64,000 nt of DNA from Paenibacillus sp. Root52 (GCF_001426865.1 NZ_LMFO01000032.1:213536-277535), one strand, 5' to 3'. Positions 8,489 to 17,594 are shown, numbered from the stretch's first letter. Notes: generated by a model from the sequence alone, not told the origin. Numbers and translations: made by a program.

Positions 8489-9766
8489 TTATTTCGAATC
8501 AATGATACTGAATACTGCTCCTTCCTTTGTTTCAAGTGTTATCGCTCTAGTAACTTGTCTATTAAAATGCAACAACCCATTTGCCCAATAAATAGGATTC
8601 TCAGCAACGAATACACCTTTGTTTCCTGTGTAGTCTCCTATTTTAGGTGCAGCATAGGATAAGAAAGCTTTTGTGTGTGGAGAAGTAAGAGGATCAAAAG
8701 TAACTGAATTAAGGAGACTTCCTGCTTGAAGCTGATTCATTGTTGACTTAATATTTAATGAAAATTCAGTGAATGAGTAATAGGTTCCTTCAGGAAGCTT
8801 AAATCCCTCATCAACAAAAACAGGGTAGTAAATACTTCTTTCATCTTTAGTGACACTAGTATCAATAATGATCCAATTCAATACTTTCAGATCAGCATAA
8901 TTTCGATCTGTGGCAATTTCTTTGTTTCTAACAAGAGAGAAATCTTCTGTTACATCCTCGTACTTTCGATTTCCTTTTAGACTAATTTGGTTTTCAGCTG
9001 TTTTTTTGAACACGCTCGTTATCACATTCAAATTTGTACCCGTCAAGCCGACTTGACGCAGTTCATTCAATCCTTTGAAGTCAGCAGGTTTAGTCTTGGC
9101 TACATTGGAATAACGGGCAATCAACACAGCAACCTCAGCACGAGTAGTTGTCCGATCAATACCAAACTGTTTGTCACTTCCAACGCTCATTAATCCAGTA
9201 CCCATAGCTACAGCTACGGCGTTCTTGTCTGAAGCAGTTAGATTACCTGTAAAATATTCCTTCGCCGGTACGACGGTATTCTGTACATCATCTAAAGCCT
9301 GCTTGTAGTCAGAATCGACCGTAGCTAAACCTTGAGTTAGCCAAACGGCCATCTCTCCACGTTTAAGAGATGCTTTGGCATCGAGTTTTCCCTTGTAATT
9401 TGCAGGGTTAATGAATCCTTTTTTGATTGCAGAAGAGACGCCACTTTTTGCCCACTCGGGGATATCTGTAAAGTTATTAGTTACTGGGTTTAGATTATTT
9501 GGTTGATCTGACAATCTACTAAGAATACTTGCCATTTCTGCTTTGGTTATAGGTGAGCTAGGTTTAAATGTCCCATCCGTGTATCCCTTTAAATAGCCTT
9601 GCTCTACTGCTGAATTAATTGCTGTCGCTGCCCAGTGTGTAGCAGGGACATCTTTGAATTTTATAGCCGTTTGTGCGGCTTCAACCGAGTTTCCAGCTCC
9701 AATTCCTCCGACAATCCCTGTTAACAAAGCTAAAGTCGTAATCCCTGTTACAATCATCTTTTTCAT
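8489..9766 (-). CDS. S-layer homology (SLH) domain surface protein
   Basis: A secreted protein of 425 residues that should attach to pyruvylated secondary cell-wall polymer. A signal peptide (MKKMIVTGITTLALLTGI..., cleavage near VEAAQTA) is followed by three SLH domains. The first (about 36-83) has FKDVPATHWA and GYTDGTFKPSSPITKAEMA. The second (about 97-150) has NFTDIPEWAKSGV, and the third (about 160-220) has DRTTTRAEVAVLIARY. The roughly 200-residue C-terminal part is not recognised. GAGGAG lies seven bases before the ATG. It is first in a two-gene unit with the 1124-residue secreted protein, so it may be the anchor for that partner. It is too small to be a main S-layer lattice protein. 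Confidence 0.92.
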   Translation of the reverse strand: MKKMIVTGITTLALLTGIVGGIGAGNSVEAAQTAIKFKDVPATHWAATAINSAVEQGYLKGYTDGTFKPSSPITKAEMASILSRLSDQPNNLNPVTNNFTDIPEWAKSGVSSAIKKGFINPANYKGKLDAKASLKRGEMAVWLTQGLATVDSDYKQALDDVQNTVVPAKEYFTGNLTASDKNAVAVAMGTGLMSVGSDKQFGIDRTTTRAEVAVLIARYSNVAKTKPADFKGLNELRQVGLTGTNLNVITSVFKKTAENQISLKGNRKYEDVTEDFSLVRNKEIATDRNYADLKVLNWIIIDTSVTKDERSIYYPVFVDEGFKLPEGTYYSFTEFSLNIKSTMNQLQAGSLLNSVTFDPLTSPHTKAFLSYAAPKIGDYTGNKGVFVAENPIYWANGLLHFNRQVTRAITLETKEGAVFSIIDSK

Positions 9767-9954
9767 GCTATTACTCCTCTCGAATCTACATTTTTTCGTT
9801 CTGTGGTATGTACTTCTTTCTACCAGATACTAAATTTGACATAATAATCAATATTCTACCATGTGTATTTAGTTCAATGGTATTATTTCTCAGAAATATT
9901 CATCCAACAGAGCTTTTTAATCTCCTTCCCGAGACCTATGAACCCTAAAAAAGC

Positions 9955-9990
9955 AAAAAAAGGCCACGAATCCGTAGATTCATAGCCTTA
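9955..9990 (-). terminator. Terminator for the 10.2-11.3 kb glycosyltransferase
   Basis: On the minus strand AAGGCtatGAATC tacg GATTCgtgGCCTT forms a near-continuous stem followed by seven T. It lies about 240 bases past the glycosyltransferase stop. Confidence 0.75.
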
Positions 9991-10226
9991 TACTTTAAGG
10001 TGTGGGTCGTCCTATGTAATTTGAGAAAATAAAACTAATTCAAGGATAACCGATTTCCAATCATTTGAAAAGGAGTCATTTAAATCTTTCCTGAAAAGAA
10101 GACGTTGACCTGAATAGAAAAACTCGTTCATCAGAGATAACAAACAAGGAAACAGCACATCGTCCGGCTGAATTATAAAGGAGTCCGTGCTGTTTATTAG
10201 AAGGGATTAAAGGTTATTGCCAAGCT
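9991..10226. other. Gene-free stretch with a long-loop inverted repeat
   Basis: No gene is seen. AAACAGCAC (10150-10158 region) and GTGCTGTTT (10187-10195) form a 9-bp stem with a 28-base loop. On the minus strand a T-rich tail follows, so this could be a first, weaker terminator for the upstream glycosyltransferase. Confidence 0.35.
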
Positions 10227-11300
10227 TTAGAAGAAAATCCTTAAGGCGGTCATCATTTCTCGAAAAGAAGTAGCATAGCGATCTGGTGAAAAGGAAATGC
10301 TCATATGCTGCCGACCTTGTGTACGAATACGTTCACGTAGCCTTTTGTTCTTCATCAGATCTATGGCCTCCGAAACCGCAGTGTTCACTTGACCGATGGG
10401 GTAAAACTTGCCCGTTTTGTTGTGTGTAATAAATGAACGTACGCCATCTGAGTCCGTGCTGAGTACAGGACATCCACAGCTTATCGCTTCTGCCACCGCA
10501 TAACCGAATCCTTCAAGGATGGATGTAGATAACATCAACCCACCGGATTCCGCTGTCATGGAATAGAAGGTAGGCATTTGCGAATGGGGGACGTTAACGA
10601 AAATTCCAATACGATCCTCAAGTCCTTTTTCTGCCAACATGTGTTTAAATAATACGTCATCCTCAGGATTGGCAAGTGTGGGATCATGGAACATCCACAT
10701 TCTGGCGCTGGGAATTTGGCGAATAATCTCACTAGAGATGTTAAGATATTCTTGCCAATTTTTATTATGTTCCAGTCGGCCAACCCAGGCGATAACCGGA
10801 TAAGGAGGAACATCCACCTTAAGTGGACTAAAGGTCTGCGTATCCAGCATATTTGGGATGACAAATCGATGTAGCCAAGGGCAGATGTGGATGAACATTT
10901 CCAACAAATGATCGGTAGGAGGAATAACAGCAGCATCACAGTAGGCCTGCAGGTAGGGAATAGCCATTTGAATCGTTTCTAGTGCTTGATCCCGTGTGCC
11001 GAGCCCTTGGGCTTCAAAGATAATCCGTCCATCATATCCTAATCCTCTAAGCCTACCGGGCATAGATATATCTGAAGTGACAATAACGGCATCATACTGA
11101 TGTTGATCCAGCAGTTCCTTAATTTCTGCATCAGTGGAGACGGTAAATACGGGAGTGCCGGTGCCGTTCTGTAATCCAGAGCCTGGGTACAGGTATAACA
11201 CATGTGCTTCTATGCCATGACGTTTCAATACGGCTGTGCGTAGCCGATTCAAGGTGTCCACCCCACCACTCGGCACAAAAAATGTGAATAAAACTTTCAC
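10227..11300 (-). CDS. Family 4 (GT-B fold) glycosyltransferase
   Basis: A predicted sugar transferase of about 357 residues. The start chosen is a GTG giving MKVLFTFFVPSGGVDTLNRL, because AGAGGT lies seven bases before it. A second GTG nine bases upstream has almost no spacing to that site. The N-terminal half carries the glycine loop PSGGVDT. The C-terminal half has AWVGRLEHNKNWQEYL (about residue 187) and STSILEGFGYAVAEAISCG (about residue 277), which contains the two glutamates of the EX7E donor motif. No signal peptide or membrane segment is present. It is a single-gene unit facing away from the ABC operon. Its nearness to the SLH pair makes S-layer or secondary-polymer glycosylation a plausible but unproven job. 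Confidence 0.9.
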   Translation of the reverse strand: MKVLFTFFVPSGGVDTLNRLRTAVLKRHGIEAHVLYLYPGSGLQNGTGTPVFTVSTDAEIKELLDQHQYDAVIVTSDISMPGRLRGLGYDGRIIFEAQGLGTRDQALETIQMAIPYLQAYCDAAVIPPTDHLLEMFIHICPWLHRFVIPNMLDTQTFSPLKVDVPPYPVIAWVGRLEHNKNWQEYLNISSEIIRQIPSARMWMFHDPTLANPEDDVLFKHMLAEKGLEDRIGIFVNVPHSQMPTFYSMTAESGGLMLSTSILEGFGYAVAEAISCGCPVLSTDSDGVRSFITHNKTGKFYPIGQVNTAVSEAIDLMKNKRLRERIRTQGRQHMSISFSPDRYATSFREMMTALRIFF

Positions 11301-11635
11301 AAGGTTCACCTCTGACTATTGTGCAGGATTGTACATGTGTCTTCCTGTATTCTGCACAGATTGTTATCATATCCTTGGCAATGGGTATAACTGCTCCTAG
11401 GGTATGGTACGTTTCCCTAAAGCACAGGGTGTGGGTGAATGTAGCCTTATTCACATTTTAGACATATTTTTTTAAGCTTTCTTTTAAGGAACATTAAGCT
11501 GGGTTTAGGGTATTGTAGCTATGCTTGAATAAACATCCCGTGTAGAGCCGTCAGCAGATCGAACGATGGTACACGGGTTATTTTGAGTGTGAGTTCAAAA
11601 ATGGACTTTTTGAGCAAACTCTTTAACGGGAAAGG
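11301..11635. other. Divergent intergenic region before the ABC operon
   Basis: It holds the promoters of the divergent glycosyltransferase and ABC operon. I see no gene and no clear consensus promoter. A poly-T run (11466-11472) and TTTAGGGTATTGTA near 11505 are the only notable AT-rich elements. Confidence 0.3.
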
Positions 11636-12793
11636 ATGAATGATGTGCTCGAAGTGAAACAAGTTAGTAAAGTGTATGATGGACAACGTGGCGTACATCA
11701 ACTGGATTTCACAATGGAGCGCGGAGAGATCGTGGGATTTCTAGGTCCTAATGGTGCGGGGAAAACAACGACAATGCGTATGATAACCGGTTACTTGCAA
11801 CCAACTGTAGGATCGATCACGGTAGACGGTATGTCTGTGCATGAACAAGGGAGAAGTGTGCGTTCGAAGATTGGTTATCTGCCTGAGACGCCGCCCTTGT
11901 ACCCGGACATGACGGTGCAATCGTATTTGAAATTCGTTGCGAATCTAAGAGATGTTGCACCACGTGAAGTGAAGCTACGTGTTAGCGAGATGATGAGTAG
12001 GCTGGGTCTACAGGACCGAGAAAGGCAAATCATTCGTGGATTGTCCAAAGGGTACAAGCAACGGCTTGGACTTGCTGGGGCTATTATCCATAAGCCTGAT
12101 CTGCTTGTATTGGATGAGCCAACATCTGGACTTGATCCGAATCAGATTATTGAGATTCGAGATCTTATTCGCGAGCTTGGTGAGAATCATACTGTACTGC
12201 TCAGCACACATATTTTGCCTGAAGTCAGTGCACTCTGTAACCGTATGTTAATCATCAACCAGGGTCAACTTGTTCTTGACGGTTCACCGCAGCACTTTGG
12301 CTCGGCGATGGGAGATCAATTTAAAGTCGCTATTGAAGTGAAGGCAACCGAGGAACAGTTACATAACTTGCTTACTCCTTGGGAGAAAATTCGGAGTGAG
12401 GTTATACCACCAACTGGAGTGGAAGGTGAGCCAGATTCAGGTACGGTGAACATGTTACTTACGGGCGAATCCTCCGAGGATTTCCGTGAAGAGTTATTTT
12501 ACTTATTGTCTGGAGCTGGATTGCCCATCCTGGAGATGAAAAAGGAAAACCTTAGTCTGGAGCAGATCTTCTTGAAACTTACGACAACGGAGACACAAGC
12601 AGAAGTTGTATCGCAAGAAGCGGAAGACAATCTTGCTGGTGCGGCTACTACAGGTACAGAGCCGAGTGTGAATCAGACAACAAGCGTTGATCCGAAGCCG
12701 GATTTGGTGACAGACAACCAACAATCCACGGAAGAGTCAACAACGTTGTCTGATAAGTTGTCTCATGTTCAGAAGGAGGAGGGCTCCAAATGA
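11636..12793 (+). CDS. ABC transporter ATP-binding protein, GldA-like
   Basis: The motor subunit of an ABC-2 type exporter, 385 residues. It shows Walker A GPNGAGKTTT (about 39-48), Q-loop near YLPETPPLYPDMT, signature LSKGYKQR (about 137), Walker B LLVLDEP and D-loop SGLDPNQ (about 157-168), and switch histidine in LLSTHILPEV. After residue 300 it carries an unusual Glu/Thr/Gln-rich low-complexity tail of about 70 residues (EAEVVSQEAEDN, ATTGTEPSVNQTTSVDP), absent from most family members. The ATG lies directly on the GGGAAAGG site, so the GTG nine bases downstream (giving MLEVKQVSKVYDG) may be the real start. The permease gene starts in an ATGA overlap. GldA/GldG/DUF4340 operons are widespread outside gliding bacteria, and their substrate is generally unknown. 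Confidence 0.92.
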   Translation: MNDVLEVKQVSKVYDGQRGVHQLDFTMERGEIVGFLGPNGAGKTTTMRMITGYLQPTVGSITVDGMSVHEQGRSVRSKIGYLPETPPLYPDMTVQSYLKFVANLRDVAPREVKLRVSEMMSRLGLQDRERQIIRGLSKGYKQRLGLAGAIIHKPDLLVLDEPTSGLDPNQIIEIRDLIRELGENHTVLLSTHILPEVSALCNRMLIINQGQLVLDGSPQHFGSAMGDQFKVAIEVKATEEQLHNLLTPWEKIRSEVIPPTGVEGEPDSGTVNMLLTGESSEDFREELFYLLSGAGLPILEMKKENLSLEQIFLKLTTTETQAEVVSQEAEDNLAGAATTGTEPSVNQTTSVDPKPDLVTDNQQSTEESTTLSDKLSHVQKEEGSK

Positions 12794-13506
12794 GACGAAT
12801 GATGGCGGTTTGTAATAAGGAGCTTCAGGCCTATTTCCTATCACCAACATCGTATTTTGCGTTTGCGGTGTACGTTTTGATGACAAGCTTGTTGTTCTAT
12901 TCGAGTTTTGTATATTATCAACCCAGCATAGTGGATTATCGCCTCGTGCTTGGTGATACATTGTCCATGCTGTTATTTGTAGTTCCATTATTAACGATGA
13001 GACTTGTGGCAGAAGAGTTTCGACAAGGCACGGATGAATTACTGTTAACCTCTCCAGCACGAGTTACGGAGATTATTTTCGGTAAATATTTGGCTTCGCT
13101 GGCTATACTGGTTGTGCTTATTCTATGTAGCTTGGTATATCCGTTCATTATGTCCTTCTTCGGAGAACTCGATCTGACCTTGGTATGGTTGTCAGCCTTA
13201 GGTTTGTTCTTCTTAGGCAGTAGCATGATGGCGATTGGACTATTCGCTTCAACGCTATCTCAACATCAGATGGTGTCTGCGGTAGCTGGTTTTATTATAT
13301 TGCTCGTATTGTGGATGCTTGATTCATTCGCAGGCAATACAGGTTCTACTTTGCAGCAATGGCTTGATCCATTTGCACTAACGAATCGCTTTGACAGCTT
13401 CACCAAAGGTGTGCTCAGTGGTCCGGATATTTTGTACTATGTGACGCTCTCCGGTGTATTTCTGCTGTTAAGCATTCAAATTGTAGAACGGAAACGGTGG
13501 AGGTGA
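12790..13506 (+). CDS. ABC-2 type transporter permease, GldF-like
   Basis: The membrane subunit paired with the upstream ATPase: 238 residues with about six hydrophobic segments. These include FAVYVLMTSLLFYSSFV, LASLAILVVLILCSLVY and AVAGFIILLVLWMLDSFAG. The sequence RMMAVCNKELQAYFLSPTSY at the N-terminus is typical of this permease family. RLVAEEFRQGTDELLLTSP is the cytoplasmic coupling segment, also highly typical. Its ATG overlaps the stop of the ATPase by four bases, implying translational coupling. The GldG-like gene follows after four bases. Confidence 0.9.
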   Translation: MRRMMAVCNKELQAYFLSPTSYFAFAVYVLMTSLLFYSSFVYYQPSIVDYRLVLGDTLSMLLFVVPLLTMRLVAEEFRQGTDELLLTSPARVTEIIFGKYLASLAILVVLILCSLVYPFIMSFFGELDLTLVWLSALGLFFLGSSMMAIGLFASTLSQHQMVSAVAGFIILLVLWMLDSFAGNTGSTLQQWLDPFALTNRFDSFTKGVLSGPDILYYVTLSGVFLLLSIQIVERKRWR

Positions 13507-13510
13507 GAAG

Positions 13511-14905
13511 ATGAAAAAATGGTTAAGTCATACCAACAGCACCGTATTATCAGTAGCGGTCATTGGCATCTTTATTTTGCTAACGCTGTTTCTGAATTCG
13601 CTTGGGGGGTTCCAACTCGATCTAACTTCCAACAAACAATACACCTTATCGGATCAGACACTTACCGCCATCAAAAGTGTAAAAGAGGATGTTAACATTC
13701 AGGTGTTAACTGTGGAAAATGCGAATAATACTGTCCTGAATCGCGAAGTGTCGGATATGGTACAGGAATATACGAAGCGTAACAGCAAGCTGAAGATGGA
13801 GCAATACAATCTGACGCAGGAGCCAGCGCTCGCTTCGAAATATGGAATAACAGGCAGCTCTATCATTCTAGAGCGGGGAGATCAGCATAAGGTCATTGAT
13901 ATTGCGAGTTTGTTTACAGCCGCAGGCGATGGAAGCGATGGATCTTACCAATTTACAGGTGAAGAAAAGTTAACTCAGGCCTTGATGAATCTATCCTCAA
14001 CGGAGATGCATAAAATGGTCTTCCTAACCGGGCACGAGGAGCTTGGTTTGGATCAGCTGACAACACTGCGTTCATCTTTGGAACAGAGCAATATCACAAC
14101 AGAGGAGTTACAGTTGAATCAAGCAGGGCAGGTTCCTGAGGATGCTGATGTGCTTGCTATCATTGGACCACAGCGTGACATTAGTGATACCGAGCTGAAA
14201 GCCATTCGTACCTATCTTAGTAATGGTGGCAAGCTGCTACTGTCCCTCGGATTCCATGAGGATATGGAGTCGGCTTGGAAGAATATCGATGCGCTTGCCG
14301 CGGATTACGGTGTAGTGGATGAACATGCAATTATGGTGGATCAACAGCAGGCAAGTACAATGGGACCCTTATGGGTTGTACCTGAGTATGGAACTCATGC
14401 AATTACGGATAAATTATCCGAAAATAAGCTCTATCCGATGTTATCTCTGTCCATTGCTTTGACTAGCCAAGAGCAGGACAAATATACGTTGTCCCCACTT
14501 ATTCATTCGTCGAATGAGAGTTATGGGGAGAAGGATATTGCTGGTCTATTACAAAATGAAACTTCTAACGATCCGCAGCAAGATGTACAAGGTCCGGTGG
14601 AACTTGGGTATGCAGCAGATACGACGGATGGCAAACCAAAAGCGGTCATTCTTGGCTCTTCGATCTTCATGCAGGATTCAGAGATTACCAATGGGGGTAA
14701 CCGTGATTTTATTCTGAATGTGACGAATTATTTAAGCGAGAAGCAAGATGGATTAACGATCAGACCTCGTATACAAGCTGGTTACCAAGTGGCATACCTA
14801 AACGGGGAACAAGCCAGAGTCATATTCTTCGTAGCGCTTGTCGCATTCCCGCTCGTCTTTGTTATCATTGGAGTATTCTTATGGTGGAGGCGTAGACGTG
14901 TATGA
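13511..14905 (+). CDS. GldG-like ABC transporter auxiliary protein
   Basis: A 464-residue membrane-anchored extracytoplasmic protein. One N-terminal TM helix (VLSVAVIGIFILLTLFLNSL, about 14-33) is followed by the ABC_transp_aux domain starting QLDLTSNKQYTLSDQTLTAI. A C-terminal TM helix (VIFFVALVAFPLVFVIIGVF) ends in WWRRRRV, so the bulk lies outside with both ends inside. GGAGGTGAG precedes the ATG, which sits four bases after the permease stop. The next gene overlaps it by four bases. Family members accompany GldA/GldF-type exporters; their biochemical role is not established. Confidence 0.9.
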   Translation: MKKWLSHTNSTVLSVAVIGIFILLTLFLNSLGGFQLDLTSNKQYTLSDQTLTAIKSVKEDVNIQVLTVENANNTVLNREVSDMVQEYTKRNSKLKMEQYNLTQEPALASKYGITGSSIILERGDQHKVIDIASLFTAAGDGSDGSYQFTGEEKLTQALMNLSSTEMHKMVFLTGHEELGLDQLTTLRSSLEQSNITTEELQLNQAGQVPEDADVLAIIGPQRDISDTELKAIRTYLSNGGKLLLSLGFHEDMESAWKNIDALAADYGVVDEHAIMVDQQQASTMGPLWVVPEYGTHAITDKLSENKLYPMLSLSIALTSQEQDKYTLSPLIHSSNESYGEKDIAGLLQNETSNDPQQDVQGPVELGYAADTTDGKPKAVILGSSIFMQDSEITNGGNRDFILNVTNYLSEKQDGLTIRPRIQAGYQVAYLNGEQARVIFFVALVAFPLVFVIIGVFLWWRRRRV

Positions 14906-15852
14906 GAAAATGGATTCCAACGATACTTGCCGTAGTGGTTCTAATGGTGGGCTGGATGTATGCAGCCAGTCAAAATTATTTTCGTGAAGAAGCAGCGGAG
15001 CAGGTGAAATTGCTTGGGATTCAAGCTGGAGACATTCAGGCGATTACAATTCATAAACCAGTGGCTGAAGAGAACAGCACGGCAAGCCAAGAGTCCTCAC
15101 AACTGAAACTGGAGCAAGGGGTCTGGCAGATGGTTGAACCAAAAGCTTATCCCCTGAACGGCTATGCCGTAAGTAATTTGCTGGATGCTTTAAGTGCAGC
15201 GGATCAGGAGCTTGTCGTTGAGGAAAGTCCAACGAATGTTGAGAAGTATGGACTAGGTACAGATGCTGCAAGGCTAGACGTACAGCTCAAGGATCAACGT
15301 AAAATCGAACTTATAATTGGTGGTCAGCTACCGGCCGACGATGCTCGTTATGTTCGTGTAGACTCAGGCGCTGTTGTTGCTGTTAAGAGTGAAACGATTA
15401 GTGGTATTGAGTTGTCACGGCGCGAGCTGCTGGATACAACTCCGTTCAACCTCGATGAATCGAATGTGCAGTCTCTGGACTGGGAGGGGGAAGCGTCCAC
15501 ATGGATATTAAAATCAACAGCTCAACAAGATGAGGCAGAGAAACAGTGGACATTCAATGGAGCTGAATTGGAAGCAACAGATGCTGTCTCTCTGATCGGT
15601 AAAATAAAAAATATAACAACTGCCGATGATGTACGCCCAGCTTCTGACCTGAAAGACACCGTACCACTATTTACATTTATCGTGGAACAGAATGTGAATG
15701 GAGAGACGATTTCGGATGTATATCGGGGGATTACGGTTGCTTCTGAGCCTGACCAGATCTGGGTAGTTACTCCGGATGGCGAATGGGCATACGCTCTACA
15801 GGCTGATGCGTTGAAGGATGTGGAGGATTCCGCCGAGGCGCTAAAAAAATAA
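14902..15852 (+). CDS. DUF4340 domain protein of the Gld-type exporter operon
   Basis: A 316-residue extracytoplasmic protein tethered by an N-terminal TM segment (IPTILAVVVLMVGWMYAAS). The rest matches the DUF4340 pattern, with LEQGVWQMVEPKAYPLNGYAV (about 70-90) and VEKYGLGTDAARLDVQLK. It contains two repeats of a beta-rich module and a C-terminal Glu/Lys-rich end. Its ATG overlaps the GldG-like stop by four bases, and a strong terminator follows, so it is the last gene of the operon. It is regularly found with GldG-like proteins; function unknown. Confidence 0.88.
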   Translation: MRKWIPTILAVVVLMVGWMYAASQNYFREEAAEQVKLLGIQAGDIQAITIHKPVAEENSTASQESSQLKLEQGVWQMVEPKAYPLNGYAVSNLLDALSAADQELVVEESPTNVEKYGLGTDAARLDVQLKDQRKIELIIGGQLPADDARYVRVDSGAVVAVKSETISGIELSRRELLDTTPFNLDESNVQSLDWEGEASTWILKSTAQQDEAEKQWTFNGAELEATDAVSLIGKIKNITTADDVRPASDLKDTVPLFTFIVEQNVNGETISDVYRGITVASEPDQIWVVTPDGEWAYALQADALKDVEDSAEALKK

Positions 15853-15893
15853 TTTATCTGAATACTTATCTGAATATTAAAGATTGACTTAAA

Positions 15894-15923
15894 GGTGCTG
15901 CAGAAGTTGCAGCATCTTTTTTT
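15894..15923 (+). terminator. Terminator of the Gld-type ABC operon
   Basis: TGCTGCA and TGCAGCA form a stem around a GAAGT loop, followed by seven T. It lies about 40 bases after the DUF4340 stop codon. Confidence 0.9.
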
Positions 15924-16063
15924 GTGTTTTCCATCTAAGGCAAGAAGCTGTATTAGATCAGAACCACCAAAAATGGAGGTTCCATATCCTTTCAGGATAC
16001 CAGTGTGCACAGAAGCGCATCCTATCTTTGTGACCAAAACCATAACCCATTGGAGGATGAGAC

Positions 16064-17047
16064 ATGCCAGCAGCCAAAAAGGCGAAAGCGATAACCTTAT
16101 CTTTGACAAGTGCAATTTTTGTAATGGCGGGATTAACCGGTTGTGGTACAAACAAGGACGCTAACAACATGCAATCCCAAAGTGTGCGCCATGAAGTAAG
16201 GGGTCTGAACCGTTACGGTGTTGAAACGAACGGGATGGATGGTATTCGCGCCAACAATTATCGTAATCACAATGTCACCAGTCTAAGATCAAGTGATGAA
16301 TTAGCCAAACGTATTACAGAAATGAAGGAAGTTAAGTCAGCTAACGTGTTGTTAACGGATCGCAATGCTTATGTTGCTGTTCGATTAACTGACGGACATG
16401 CAGGCAAGTTGGGAAGTAAATCGACTCGTGGAAATATGAGAGGCATGAGCGTTCATCCGAACAGCACCATGCGCAGTGAAAGTATGAGCGAAGATATGGG
16501 CGGTTTGCGCGTTCATGGTGGAGATGGAACAATGTCTCCGTATACGACAAGCGGTATAGCACCAGGGCTGAACACAGGTGTAGCAACTGATCGTGGTCAT
16601 ATGGGTAATGATCGTGGCCTTTACGGTACTATGGGCACAGGAGCAGTGGGCATGATGCGTGGATTGACCGACAGTGGCAAAGCCCGCACGATGGATAATG
16701 GTCATTATGGAGCCAAAAGTGAGGGGCAACGAGTAGATAGCTCGGACGATAATACCCCAGAAGAAATCAAAGGCAAGATCGCAGCCAAAATCAAGCAATT
16801 TGCACCAAACGTCGAAAATGTCTATGTGTCTGCTAACCCGGAATTTGTTGAGCATACAGAATCGTATGCAAAAGACATTCGAAACGGTAAGCCGATCAGT
16901 GGCATGATCGATACCTTCTCTTCAATGGTGGAACGTATTTTCCCAACCAATGCAATGAATCCGAATCATCGTGATGGCATTCTTGGTGATGGTACAATGA
17001 ATCGCAACAACAACCCTGATGGTCTTATGAATCATAATTTCCGGTAA
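16064..17047 (+). CDS. YhcN/YlaJ-type sporulation lipoprotein
   Basis: A 327-residue lipoprotein of the spore-associated YhcN/YlaJ family. The signal peptide (LSLTSAIFVMAGLTGCG) ends in the lipobox LTGC, with Cys about 28. A conserved YhcN core lies at about 75-105 (LAKRITEMKEVKSANVLLTD, then RNAYVAVRL). It continues at about 225-265 with IKGKIAAKIKQFAPNVENVY and VSANPEF. Between the two halves sits a low-complexity insert of about 110 residues rich in Gly, Met, Ser and His, with repeated RGNMRGM and RGHMGNDRG words, making this member unusually long. GGAGG lies nine bases before the ATG. A hairpin ends the transcript, and gerE follows, so a sporulation context is clear. The precise role is unknown. 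Confidence 0.85.
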   Translation: MPAAKKAKAITLSLTSAIFVMAGLTGCGTNKDANNMQSQSVRHEVRGLNRYGVETNGMDGIRANNYRNHNVTSLRSSDELAKRITEMKEVKSANVLLTDRNAYVAVRLTDGHAGKLGSKSTRGNMRGMSVHPNSTMRSESMSEDMGGLRVHGGDGTMSPYTTSGIAPGLNTGVATDRGHMGNDRGLYGTMGTGAVGMMRGLTDSGKARTMDNGHYGAKSEGQRVDSSDDNTPEEIKGKIAAKIKQFAPNVENVYVSANPEFVEHTESYAKDIRNGKPISGMIDTFSSMVERIFPTNAMNPNHRDGILGDGTMNRNNNPDGLMNHNFR

Positions 17048-17068
17048 TCAGAACGAATGAGACAAATG

Positions 17069-17112
17069 TGCCTTTGTGTAGATGTTCACATCTAGTGCAA
17101 AGGCATGTTTGT
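17069..17112 (+). terminator. Terminator after the YhcN-like gene
   Basis: TGCCTTTG-tgta-GATGT pairs with ACATC-tagt-GCAAAGGCA around a two-base loop, followed by TGTTTG. The stem is long but the U-tract is short. Confidence 0.6.
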
Positions 17113-17198
17113 TATGTACATAATTTCTATAATGAATATGCACTACTTGTATTCGAGCGATATATGCAAATTAATGCCCATTTTTCTTATAAAACTGA

Positions 17199-17225
17199 AC
17201 CATCGCCCTTGACCTGACATAAGAT
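17199..17225 (+). promoter_or_regulatory. Candidate sigma-K promoter of gerE
   Basis: AC at 17199-17200 is followed after 17 bases by CATAAGAT, matching the sigma-K pattern AC-N16/17-CATAnnnT. It lies about 60 bases upstream of the gerE start. In Bacillus subtilis gerE is transcribed by sigma-K, so the match is biologically sensible, though the motif is short. Confidence 0.4.
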
Positions 17226-17287
17226 GAGTTGACTGTATCCCCTTAACCTTGTTACACCAACACAACCCGAGCAAGGAGGGGTGAACA

Positions 17288-17512
17288 TTGAAGGGTATCG
17301 ATCATAAAAGTAAATTTTTGTTGACCCACCGTGAACGCGAAGTATTCGAGTTATTGGTTCAAGACAAAACGACGCGTGACATCGCAGGGCAGTTATTCAT
17401 CAGCGAGAAAACGGTGCGTAACCATATTTCGAATGTGATGCAGAAACTCAATGTTAAGGGTCGTTCGCAAGCAGTTGTAGAGCTGATTAAGCTCGGAGAA
17501 CTGAAGATTTAG
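17288..17512 (+). CDS. gerE: GerE late-sporulation transcription regulator
   Basis: A LuxR-type helix-turn-helix regulator of 74 residues, exactly the length of Bacillus subtilis GerE and consisting only of the DNA-binding domain. The core LTHREREVFELLVQDKTT and FISEKTVRNHISNVMQKL, with the C-terminal KGRSQAVVELIKLGEL, closely match GerE as I remember it. The start is TTG with GGAGGGG four to nine bases upstream. In Bacillus it works in the mother cell after sigma-K activation, switching coat genes on or off. A sigma-K-like promoter precedes it and a terminator follows, so it is monocistronic. Confidence 0.95.
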   Translation: MKGIDHKSKFLLTHREREVFELLVQDKTTRDIAGQLFISEKTVRNHISNVMQKLNVKGRSQAVVELIKLGELKI

Positions 17513-17546
17513 TTGCGAATTACAGTTAAGGTTAAGTAGCAGCATG

Positions 17547-17594
17547 AAAGCCTTTCTCTATTCTTTGTCATGAAGAATGGGGCAAGGCTTTTTT
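17547..17594 (+). terminator. Terminator of gerE
   Basis: AAAGCCTT pairs with AAGGCTTT, with an inner stem ATTCTT/AAGAAT, and six T follow. It also faces the end of the minus-strand unit at 17621. Confidence 0.8.

Noticed and set aside
16341..16855. Minus-strand frames opposite the YhcN-like gene
   Set aside because: They arise from the biased codon use of the Gly/Met/His-rich insert and have no start signals.
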